In this document: piece by piece, positions 37,505 through 45,110 of the stretch
How the letters are laid out: each line of letters starts with the position of its first letter
How positions within the stretch are numbered: position 1 is the first letter of the stretch
Origin: Marinibaculum pumilum
GTDB lineage: Bacteria; Pseudomonadota; Alphaproteobacteria; Ferrovibrionales; Ferrovibrionaceae
Direction: 5' to 3'
NCBI RefSeq assembly: GCF_042646425.1
Contig: NZ_JBHRTR010000024.1
Coordinates: 1 to 64,000 of the forward strand
Length of the DNA: 64,000 bases
Position numbers and translations under genes: made by a program
The notes under the pieces: generated by a model
The model's input: the letters and a program-made list of their open reading frames with translations, nothing else
What the model was told of the DNA's origin: nothing
The model's database searches: none

Positions 37505-38688
37505 TGCAGCAGCTCCACGGCAACCGCCGTCGCCTCGCCGCCGCCGATGCAGAGCGAAGCCATGCCGCGGCTGCCGCCATGGCGCTTCAGCGCGGCCAGC
37601 AGGGTGACGATCAGCCGCGCGCCGGAACAGCCGATCGGATGGCCCAGCGCACAGGCGCCGCCATGCACGTTCACCCGGTCGGCGGACAGGTCCAGATCGC
37701 GGATTGCCGCCATCGCGACGACGGCGAAGGCCTCGTTGATCTCGAACAGGTCGACATCGCCAAGCTTCCAGCCGGTCTTTTCCGACAGCTTGCGCAGCGC
37801 GCCGACCGGCGCCGTGGTGAACCAGGCAGGCTCCTGCGCATGGCCGGCATGGCCGACCAGGCGGGCGATCGGGGTCAGGCCGCGGGCCTCCGCCTCGCCC
37901 AGGGTGGTCAGCACCAGGGCCGCGCCGCCGTCGGAGATCGAGGAGGAATTGGCCGCCGTCACCGTGCCGTCCTTGGCGAAGGCCGGCTTCAGCTGCGGGA
38001 TCTTCGCCGGGTCCGCCTTCAGCGGCTGTTCGTCGTCGCGCACCTCCTGGCTGCCGCCGCGGCCGGTGACGGTCACCGGCACCACCTCGTCGGCGAAGGC
38101 GCCGCCCTCGATCGCGGCGCGCGCCCGGCGCAGGGATTCGATGGCATAGGCGTCCTGCGCCTCGCGGGTGAACTGGTAGCTGCGCGCGGTATCTTCGGCG
38201 AAGGTGCCCATCAGCCGGCCGGGATCGTAGGCATCCTCCAGCCCGTCCAGGAACATATGGTCCTTCACCTCGCCATGGCCGAGGCGGAAGCCGCCGCGTG
38301 CCTTGGGCAGCAGGTAGGGGGCGTTGGTCATGCTTTCCATGCCGCCGGCGACCATCAGGCTGCCGGAACCGGCGCGGATCATGTCCGCGGCCATCATCGT
38401 CGCCTTCATGCCGGAGCCGCAGACCTTGTTCAGGGTCTCGCAGGGCACCGCGTCGGGCAGGCCGGCGCCCTTGGACGCCTGCCGCGCCGGCGCCTGGCCC
38501 AGGCCCGCGGGCAGGACGCAGCCCATCACCACCTCGTCGACCTGATCGGCGGCGACCCCGGCCCGCTGCAGCGCCGCGGCGATCGCCGCACTGCCCAGCT
38601 CGGTGGCGCTCTTGTCCTTCAGGGCGCCCTGGAAGCCGCCCATCGGCGTGCGTGCCGATCCGACGATGACGATGTCCGACTTTTCCAT
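37501..38688 (-). CDS. acetyl-CoA C-acyltransferase (thiolase)
   Basis: A 395-residue thiolase. All active-site residues are visible: C90 in LNKVCGSGMKA, H350 in CALGHPIGCSGAR and C380 in LCIGGG. Such enzymes condense or split acyl-CoA and acetyl-CoA. The sequence MTNAPYLLPKARGGFRLGHG is typical of the acetoacetyl-CoA thiolase group, which would also take the acetoacetate-derived product of leucine breakdown. The ATG at 38688 has GGAGGA before it. It is the first gene of thiolase-ridA-acd and diverges from aidB. Confidence 0.93.
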   Translation of the reverse strand: MEKSDIVIVGSARTPMGGFQGALKDKSATELGSAAIAAALQRAGVAADQVDEVVMGCVLPAGLGQAPARQASKGAGLPDAVPCETLNKVCGSGMKATMMAADMIRAGSGSLMVAGGMESMTNAPYLLPKARGGFRLGHGEVKDHMFLDGLEDAYDPGRLMGTFAEDTARSYQFTREAQDAYAIESLRRARAAIEGGAFADEVVPVTVTGRGGSQEVRDDEQPLKADPAKIPQLKPAFAKDGTVTAANSSSISDGGAALVLTTLGEAEARGLTPIARLVGHAGHAQEPAWFTTAPVGALRKLSEKTGWKLGDVDLFEINEAFAVVAMAAIRDLDLSADRVNVHGGACALGHPIGCSGARLIVTLLAALKRHGGSRGMASLCIGGGEATAVAVELLH

Positions 38689-38722
38689 ACCGGTTCCTCC
38701 GCATGCCCGAACGCTGCTGCGC

Positions 38723-38741
38723 GACACCTCGCCGTGGTGTC
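38723..38741. promoter_or_regulatory. inverted repeat in thiolase/aidB gap
   Basis: GACACC at 38723-38728 and GGTGTC at 38736-38741, spacer seven bases, in the 174-base divergent gap. It could be an operator for one of the two transcripts; nothing else supports it. Confidence 0.3.
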
Positions 38742-38862
38742 ACGCGGTTGCGATATCTTGTGCCACACTCACATGAAGAATACATCCGCGGCCAGCGTCG
38801 ACCGCCCTGCCCCCGCGGCAGGTGCGACAGGCCGCCGAACCCGATGCGGGAGGAACCCAGCG

Positions 38863-40542
38863 ATGTCGGAAGCCCGTGACAGCCAGCCGTCCCTGGCCAC
38901 CCCCTATGCAACGCATGAGGTCACCAACCAGCCGCCCCCGCTGGAGGACATCAACCTGTTCAGCAGCGATACCGCCCTGCGCGAAGGCGTGGCGCGCGAA
39001 GGCGCCGGTTGGGCGGTGGACGACCTGACCGCCTTCGGCGCCAAGGTCGGCAGTGCGGAGATGATCGAGGCCGGGCATCTGGCGAACCGCCACACGCCGG
39101 AGCTGAAGGCCTTCGACCGCTTCGGTCATCGCCTCGACAGGGTTGATTTCCACCCCGCCTACCACAAGGTGATGGCCGCCAGCATCAAGCAGGGGCTGCA
39201 TGCCTCCCCCTGGTCGGAGCCGCGCCCGGGCGCGCAGGTGAAGCGGGCGGCCGGCATGATCCTGATGTCCCAGGTGGAGGTCGGCCATCTCTGCCCCGTC
39301 AGCATGACCTATGCCAGCGTGCCGGTGCTCCGCCGGCAGCCCGATCTCGGCGGCGCCTGGCTGCCGAAGATCCTGAGCCGCGACTACGACCCGCGCTTCC
39401 TGCCGGCGCCGCAAAAGAAGGCGCTGCAGATCGGCATGGGCATGACGGAGAAGCAGGGCGGCTCCGACGTCCGCACCAACGCGACCCAGGCGGTGCCGCT
39501 GGACGGCGGCGGCCCCGGCACGGCCTATGCCATCACCGGCCACAAATGGTTCATGTCGGCGCCGATGTGCGACGCCTTCCTGATCCTGGCGCAGGCGCCG
39601 GCCGGCATCTCCTGCTTCCTGCTGCCGCGCTTCCTGCCCGACGGCAGCCTCAACGCGATCCGCATCCAGCGGCTGAAGGAAAAGGTCGGCAACCGCTCCA
39701 ACGCCTCGTCGGAGGTGGAGTTCGCCAACGCCACCGGCTGGCTGGTGGGCGAAGAGGGGCGCGGCGTGTCCACGATCATCGAGATGGCGTCGTACAGCCG
39801 CCAGGAATCGGCGCTGGCCAGCACCGGCCTGATGCGCCAGGCCGTCGTGCAGGCGGTGCACCATGCCCGCCATCGCCGGGCCTTCCAGCGGCACCTGATC
39901 GACCAGCCGCTGATGACCAACGTGCTGGCCGACATGGCGCTGGAGGTGGAGGCGGCGACGGCGCTGATGCTGCGCCTGGCGCGCGCCGTCGACGCGCAGG
40001 AGGACGATCCGCTGGAACAGGCGCTGCGCCGCATCGTCACCCCGGCCGCGAAATACTGGATCTGCAAGCGTGCGCCGATCCTGGCGGCCGAGGCGATGGA
40101 GGTGCTGGGCGGTAACGGCTATGTCGAAGATGGCATCCTGGGCCGCATCTACCGCGAGATGCCGGTGAACTCGATCTGGGAAGGATCGGGCAACGTGATG
40201 TGCCTGGACGTGCTGCGGGCGATGCAGCGCAACCCGGAATCCCTGGAGGCCCTGCTGGCCATGCTGCGTGACGCCGCCGGCGCCGACCGGCGCCTGGACG
40301 GCGCGATCGCGCGGATCGAGGCCTATCTGGCGGCACCGGCGGAAATCGAGGCGCAGGGGCGCCGCTTCGTCGAGCTGCTGGCGGTCACCCTGCAGGCCGC
40401 GCTGCTGGTGAACCATGCTCCGGCGGCGGTGGCCGACGCCTTCTGCGCCAGCCGCCTGGCGGACGACTGGGGCCATGCCTACGGCACATTGCCCGGCGGC
40501 ACCGACCAGCGGGCGATCGCGGAACGGGCCTTCGCCGCATGA
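38863..40542 (+). CDS. AidB-like acyl-CoA dehydrogenase family protein
   Basis: A 559-residue protein of the AidB branch of the acyl-CoA dehydrogenase superfamily. AidB is known for induction in the adaptive response to alkylation and for binding DNA; isovaleryl-CoA dehydrogenase activity is weak. Diagnostic features are TNQPPPLEDINLFSSD at the N-terminus, the middle block GMGMTEKQGGSDVRTN, KWFMSAPMCDAF, and the C-terminal helical region with SIWEGSGNVMCLDVLRAM. GGGAGGA precedes the ATG. It overlaps the next gene by ATGA. Its position opposite a thiolase operon leaves a fatty acid-related role possible. Confidence 0.9.
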   Translation: MSEARDSQPSLATPYATHEVTNQPPPLEDINLFSSDTALREGVAREGAGWAVDDLTAFGAKVGSAEMIEAGHLANRHTPELKAFDRFGHRLDRVDFHPAYHKVMAASIKQGLHASPWSEPRPGAQVKRAAGMILMSQVEVGHLCPVSMTYASVPVLRRQPDLGGAWLPKILSRDYDPRFLPAPQKKALQIGMGMTEKQGGSDVRTNATQAVPLDGGGPGTAYAITGHKWFMSAPMCDAFLILAQAPAGISCFLLPRFLPDGSLNAIRIQRLKEKVGNRSNASSEVEFANATGWLVGEEGRGVSTIIEMASYSRQESALASTGLMRQAVVQAVHHARHRRAFQRHLIDQPLMTNVLADMALEVEAATALMLRLARAVDAQEDDPLEQALRRIVTPAAKYWICKRAPILAAEAMEVLGGNGYVEDGILGRIYREMPVNSIWEGSGNVMCLDVLRAMQRNPESLEALLAMLRDAAGADRRLDGAIARIEAYLAAPAEIEAQGRRFVELLAVTLQAALLVNHAPAAVADAFCASRLADDWGHAYGTLPGGTDQRAIAERAFAA

Positions 40543-41060
40543 CCCGCAGCACGGGTGCAGGCGCTTGCAGGGCCCGCCTCTGGCGCCGGGGCCTTGCATG
40601 CGCGGCATTGCTGGCGGCATTGGGCGCCGGATCGATGGCTGCCCCCGCGGCGCAGGCGGACGGTGCCGCCGACCGGGACGCCATCCGCAAGCGGCTGGAG
40701 GACTGGACGGCCGACTTCAATGCCGGCCGGGCCGACCGGGTCTGCGACCTGTTCGCGCCGGACCTGCGCGCGAACTATCGCGGCCAGCCGGAGAAGCGGT
40801 TCGGCACCCTCTGCCCGGCGCTGAAGGACGCGCTGGCGGACGAGCGCCTGGCCTACCGTTACGAACTGGACCTGCACGAGATCCTGGTGGACCAGGACAT
40901 GGCAGCCGTCCGCCTGACCTGGCACCTGACCGTCACCGACCGCGCCAGCGGTACCAGCGAGCATTCCAGCGATGTCGGCCTGGACATCTTCCGGCGGCAG
41001 CCGAACGGCACCTGGCGCATTGCCCGCTTCATCGCCTATGGCGAACCGGCGGATGACTGA
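40539..41060 (+). CDS. secreted NTF2-like (SnoaL/DUF4440) protein
   Basis: A 173-residue protein with a signal peptide (about 1-41, ending APAAQA) and an NTF2-like cone fold: IRKRLEDWTADFNAGRADRVCDLFAPDLRANYRG and a C-terminal GTWRIARFIAYGE. Two cysteines (in VCDLFA and TLCPAL) could pair in the periplasm. No catalytic motif is evident. Its ATG overlaps the aidB stop by four bases, so it is translated with a cytosolic protein of quite different location, an unusual pairing. Confidence 0.78.
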   Translation: MTRSTGAGACRARLWRRGLACAALLAALGAGSMAAPAAQADGAADRDAIRKRLEDWTADFNAGRADRVCDLFAPDLRANYRGQPEKRFGTLCPALKDALADERLAYRYELDLHEILVDQDMAAVRLTWHLTVTDRASGTSEHSSDVGLDIFRRQPNGTWRIARFIAYGEPADD

Positions 41061-41240
41061 CCGGCGCATCGGCTGCATGTCCCAAAGCAATACCGCGACT
41101 TATTTTCAGCAACGGAATGCTTGTTATCGGAGATAATATTTACATCTCTGGCTAGTTGTCAGAGCGCACATTATTTCCAGATTGGCACCTCTTCCTTCCA
41201 GCCATTTACCGATTGTTCACCCGTCGAATTTACAACAATT

Positions 41241-41261
41241 TCCCGAGTAATCCGCTCGGGA
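41241..41261 (+). promoter_or_regulatory. hairpin covering the RBS of the sensor gene
   Basis: TCCCGAG (41241-41247) pairs with CTCGGGA (41255-41261), loop seven bases. The 3' arm carries most of the GGGAG ribosome binding site (41258-41262) of the gene starting at 41270. An AT-rich stretch, 41090-41250, precedes it and likely holds the promoter. Confidence 0.45.
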
Positions 41262-41269
41262 GCCCAACG

Positions 41270-41890
41270 ATGCCTCTTCGCCCCGCCACCGCCCTGGCCA
41301 TGGCCGCTCTGGCTTGCGTCCTGGCCGGCCCTCCCACGAGCCAGAGCCTGGCCGCCACGGATCAGCCGCCGGCGGCCAGCCTCGAGATTCCCGCCGCGCT
41401 GGTCGACGACCTGAGGAAAGTGGTGCAGCAGGAGGTCGCGCTGATCTCGCTGCGGTCGCAGAACGGCCGCCATGCCGGCATCGCCCAGGCGGAGATCGAC
41501 GCGCTGGACAAGCAGTGGCGGGACGAGACCAAGGCCGCCACGCAGCCGCTGATCGCACAGCTGATGGGCAGCCCGCTGTCGAGCTACCTGATCGACATGA
41601 AGGCCCGCTCCCTGGGCCTGTTCGTCGAGATCTTCGTGATGGACGAGAAGGGCCTGAATGTCGGCCAGTCCAGCATCACCAGCGACTATTGGCAGGGCGA
41701 CGAGGACAAGTACCTGAAGACCTTCGCCATCGGTCCGGACGCCGTCCACTACGGCGAGGTCGAGTATGACGACACCTACAAGATCCAGAAGCAGCAGGTG
41801 AGCTTTCCCATCGTCGACCCGGCAGATGGCAAGGCGCTGGGCGCCGTGACCTTCGAAATCAACCTGACGGAACTGGAGCGGCGGTCATGA
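41270..41890 (+). CDS. exported Cache/PDC-like sensor protein
   Basis: A 206-residue protein with a signal peptide (about 1-30, ending SLAA) and a single Cache/PDC-like domain: a long N-terminal helix (about 40-100), then FVEIFVMDEKGLNVGQSSITSDYWQGDEDKYLKTF, and VSFPIVDPADGKALGAVTFEINL. This is the strand pattern of the extracytoplasmic sensor domain usually found inside chemoreceptors and kinases, but here it is a separate polypeptide with no membrane anchor after the signal. The ATG is chosen for the signal peptide and the GGGAG upstream. It overlaps the MCP start by ATGA. Confidence 0.83.
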   Translation: MPLRPATALAMAALACVLAGPPTSQSLAATDQPPAASLEIPAALVDDLRKVVQQEVALISLRSQNGRHAGIAQAEIDALDKQWRDETKAATQPLIAQLMGSPLSSYLIDMKARSLGLFVEIFVMDEKGLNVGQSSITSDYWQGDEDKYLKTFAIGPDAVHYGEVEYDDTYKIQKQQVSFPIVDPADGKALGAVTFEINLTELERRS

Positions 41891-43578
41891 GCAGCCAGGG
41901 CGGGATCCGCAATCTCAAGATCCGGACGAAGATCGCTCTCGCCTTCGCGGTGATGGTGGTCGTGGCCCTGGCGGCCGGCGGCATCACCTTCTGGAGCGGG
42001 GCGCAGATCGGCAGTGCCGTGACGGCCAAGGACGAGGCCTTCGCCAAGCAGGAACGGGCCCTCAACATCGTCCTGCTGATGCGCGGCCAGGAAGGCGCGA
42101 TCCGCGGCCTGCTGAACACCGGCGACCGCGACTTCATCGACGACCTGGAGGAGCACCGCGGCGCCCTGACGGCACTGCTGGCCGAGGCGGTCCAGGCCAG
42201 CGCCGACGAGGTGCAGCGCCAGCGCCTGCAGGAGATCTCGACCCTGGCCGACCGCTGGTACAACGAGTTCGCCGCCCAGCAGGTCCGCCTGATGGGCCAT
42301 CCCGACACCGTGACCCAGGCCCGGGCGATCGAGTTCTCCGGCGCCCCTGCCATGCTGCTGCTGCAGATCGCCGCGCTCATCGACGAGGTGCGCGCCGCCG
42401 AGGCCATGCAGATCGAGGCTGCCAAGGAAACCCAGGACACCGCGTTCGAGATCATGGACATCGCCATGGCCGTCGCCGCGCTGCTGTCGATCTTCTTCGC
42501 CGCCCTGTTCGGCATGCTGCTGGTCCGCGCTGTGGCCCGCCCTGTCGTGCAGATGACGGACGTGATGACCGAACTGGCCGGCGGCCAGCTGCAGGGCGAG
42601 ATCCCGGCCACCGGGCGCGGCGACGAGATCGGCGCCATGGCCCGCGCGGTTGAGGTGTTCAAGGAGAATGCCATCGAACGCGAGCGCCTGGCGGCACAGG
42701 AGGCGGAAGCCCTGCAGGCCCGCGAGGCCCGAGCCCGCCGGATGGAGGAACTGACCGGCAACTTCGACGAACAGGTCCGCAGCAGCCTGGAGGTGGTCGC
42801 GGCGGCGGCGACCGAACTGCAGGCGACGGCGGAGACCCTGCTGTCGACCGCAAACCTGTCGCAGGACCAGGCGGCTGCCGTGTCGGCTGCCTCCGACGAG
42901 GCCGCTGCCAGCGTGCAGACTGTGGCCGCGGCAACGCAGGAGCTGTCCCACTCCATCGAGGAGATCAACCGTCAGATGGCGCAGTCGACCGATGCGACCA
43001 ACCGTGCCGTACAGACCGCCGAGCATACCAGCGAGACGGTGCGCCGGCTGTCTGACGGTGCCCGCAAGATCGGCGATGTCGTCACCCTGATCTCGGAGAT
43101 CGCGGAGCAGACCAACCTGCTGGCCCTGAACGCGACCATCGAGGCGGCGCGCGCCGGCGATGCCGGCAAGGGCTTCGCCGTGGTGGCCTCGGAGGTGAAG
43201 CAGCTGGCCAGCCAGACCGCGAAGGCGACGGAGGAGATCTCCCAGCAGGTCGGCGCGATCCAGGGCGACACCAAGGGCGCCGTCGATGCCATCGAGGCGA
43301 TCCGCAACGTGATCTCCGAGGTCAACGAGATCGCCACCGCCATCGCCTCCGCAATGACGGAGCAGCGCGCCGCGACGGAGGAGATCAGCCGCAACATCCA
43401 GCAGGCCGCCGACGGCAGCCGGGAGGTCTCCTCCAACATCGTCGGCGTCAGGGACGGGGCGGACCGCACCCTGGAGGCCGCCGGCAACGTGAAGACCGCG
43501 GCCGGCGACCTGTCCAGCAATTCAGAGAGCCTGCGCGCCGACGTGGTGCGCTTCCTGACCGACGTCCGGGCCGCCTGA
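41887..43578 (+). CDS. methyl-accepting chemotaxis protein
   Basis: A 563-residue chemoreceptor. The first membrane segment is at about 15-36; a helical periplasmic region of about 155 residues resembles CHASE3 (ERALNIVLLMRGQEGAIRGLLNTGDRDF); the second membrane segment is at about 193-215; HAMP follows (RGDEIGAMARAVEVFKENA). The signalling domain carries the invariant tip SEIAEQTNLLALNATIEAARAGDAGKGFAVVA at about 401-432. There is no C-terminal CheR/CheB tether pentapeptide. The ATG overlaps the exported sensor gene, which suggests the two proteins act together. No other che gene is in the window. Confidence 0.92.
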   Translation: MSSQGGIRNLKIRTKIALAFAVMVVVALAAGGITFWSGAQIGSAVTAKDEAFAKQERALNIVLLMRGQEGAIRGLLNTGDRDFIDDLEEHRGALTALLAEAVQASADEVQRQRLQEISTLADRWYNEFAAQQVRLMGHPDTVTQARAIEFSGAPAMLLLQIAALIDEVRAAEAMQIEAAKETQDTAFEIMDIAMAVAALLSIFFAALFGMLLVRAVARPVVQMTDVMTELAGGQLQGEIPATGRGDEIGAMARAVEVFKENAIERERLAAQEAEALQAREARARRMEELTGNFDEQVRSSLEVVAAAATELQATAETLLSTANLSQDQAAAVSAASDEAAASVQTVAAATQELSHSIEEINRQMAQSTDATNRAVQTAEHTSETVRRLSDGARKIGDVVTLISEIAEQTNLLALNATIEAARAGDAGKGFAVVASEVKQLASQTAKATEEISQQVGAIQGDTKGAVDAIEAIRNVISEVNEIATAIASAMTEQRAATEEISRNIQQAADGSREVSSNIVGVRDGADRTLEAAGNVKTAAGDLSSNSESLRADVVRFLTDVRAA

Positions 43579-43901
43579 CGGCTGCGCCGGCAGATGGATC
43601 GGATGCCGCAAGGCTTGAGGAGCGGCACGCCCGGACCGTACCGCTGCGTGCCCCCCGGGGTGGCCCCAGGAGAGTAGGAACGGTCCTACGGTTCGTGAGC
43701 GTTGTCCCGGGCCTAACCCGGGATCCACTCCGCAAGCCTCGAAGCGCCTGGCAGGCTGTCGGAATGGGTTCTCGGGTCAAGCCCGAGAACGACGCACTTT
43801 CATCATGACCGGGAAGACTCTGGGCCTCACCATCGCTCTCCTCGCGGCGGGCGGACAGCTCGAACCCGACACCGGCATGTGGCCGGTCGGGCCGGGCGGC
43901 C
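43579..43901. other. 323-base gap with repeat copy
   Basis: Between the convergent MCP and ivd genes. The only structure is the double-hairpin repeat at 43705-43794; no gene is seen. Confidence 0.5.
43705..43794. repeat. double-hairpin intergenic repeat, copy 3
   Basis: TCCCGGG / CCCGGGA (43705-43711, 43717-43723, loop CCTAA), then GATCCACTCCGC, a 37-base spacer, and TTCTCGGG / CCCGAGAA (43769-43776, 43782-43789, loop TCAAG). The last 34 bases are identical to those of the copy at 3787-3877, and GATCCACTCCGC differs from that copy at one base. Confidence 0.85.
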
Positions 43902-45074
43902 TCAGGCCGTGGCGCCGAACAGCTCGCGGCCGATCAGCATGCGGCGGATCTCCGAGGTGCCGGCGCCGATCTCGTAGAGCTTGGCGTCGCGCAGCAGGCG
44001 GCCGGTCGGGTACTCGTTGATATAGCCGTTGCCGCCCAGCAGCTGGATCGCGTCCAGCGCCACCTGGGTCGCCTTCTCCGCCGCGTAGAGGATCGCCCCG
44101 GCGGCGTCCTGGCGGGTGGTCTGGGCGCGGTCGCAGGCCTTCGCCACCGCATAGACATAGGCCCGGCAGGCGTTCATCGACGTGTACATGTCGGCGATCT
44201 TGCCCTGCACCAGCTGGAACTCGCCGATCGACTGGCCGAACTGCTTGCGCTCGTGCACATAGGGCAGGACCACGTCCATGCAGGCCTGCATGATGCCGAT
44301 CGGGCCGGCCGCCAGCACCGCACGCTCGTAGTCCAGACCCGACATCAGGATCCGCACCCCTTCGCCCTCGGCGCCGATGCGGTTCTCCTCCGGCACCTCG
44401 CAGTCCTCGAACACCAGCTCGCAGGTGCTGGAGCCGCGCATGCCCAGCTTGTCCAGCTTCTGCGCGGTGGAGAAGCCCTTGAAGCCCCTCTCGATCAGGA
44501 AGGCGGAGATGCCGCGCGGGCCGGCCTCCGGATCGGTCTTGGCATAGACCACCAGCACGTCGGCATCGGGGCCGTTGGTGATCCACATCTTGTTGCCGTT
44601 CAGGACGTAGCGGTCGCCCCGCTTCGCCGCCCGCAGCTTCATGCCGACCACGTCGGAGCCGGCACCGGGTTCCGACATCGCCAGGGCGCCGACATGTTCG
44701 CCGGTCATCAGCTTCGGCAGGTAGCGGCCGCGCTGGTCGTCATTGCCGCAGCGGCGGATCTGGTTGACGCAGAGGTTGGAATGGGCGCCGTAGCTCAACC
44801 CGACCGAGGCAGAGGCGCGGCTGACCTCTTCCATCGCCACGACATGTTCCAGATAGCCCAGGCCGGTGCCGCCGAGCTCCTCCTCCACGGTCATGCCGAG
44901 CAGGCCGAGCGCGCCCATCTCCGGCCAGAGGTCGCGCGGGAATTCGTTGCTGCGGTCGATCTCCTCCGCCCGCGGCGCGATCCGGTCGGAGGCGAAGCGC
45001 GAGACGGTGTCGCGGATCTGGTCCGCCATGTCGCCCAGGTCGAAATCCAGGCTGGGCATCTGGTTGGCTAGCAT
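43902..45074 (-). CDS. ivd: isovaleryl-CoA dehydrogenase
   Basis: A 390-residue acyl-CoA dehydrogenase converting isovaleryl-CoA to 3-methylcrotonyl-CoA. The catalytic base is in the isovaleryl-type position, E250 in LDYERAVLAAGP, and the usual YEGTSD is replaced by YEIGAGTSEIRR, as in known isovaleryl enzymes. LAMSEPGAGSDVVGM and LLGGNGYINEYP are also typical. The ATG at 45074 has GGGAGGA just upstream. It supplies the substrate of MccAB, but those genes are 16 kb away; here it follows maeB by 36 bases on the same strand. Confidence 0.93.
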   Translation of the reverse strand: MLANQMPSLDFDLGDMADQIRDTVSRFASDRIAPRAEEIDRSNEFPRDLWPEMGALGLLGMTVEEELGGTGLGYLEHVVAMEEVSRASASVGLSYGAHSNLCVNQIRRCGNDDQRGRYLPKLMTGEHVGALAMSEPGAGSDVVGMKLRAAKRGDRYVLNGNKMWITNGPDADVLVVYAKTDPEAGPRGISAFLIERGFKGFSTAQKLDKLGMRGSSTCELVFEDCEVPEENRIGAEGEGVRILMSGLDYERAVLAAGPIGIMQACMDVVLPYVHERKQFGQSIGEFQLVQGKIADMYTSMNACRAYVYAVAKACDRAQTTRQDAAGAILYAAEKATQVALDAIQLLGGNGYINEYPTGRLLRDAKLYEIGAGTSEIRRMLIGRELFGATA

Positions 45075-45110
45075 TCTTTCCTCCCGCTCACGCGCTTGAC
45101 TGAAGCGGTC

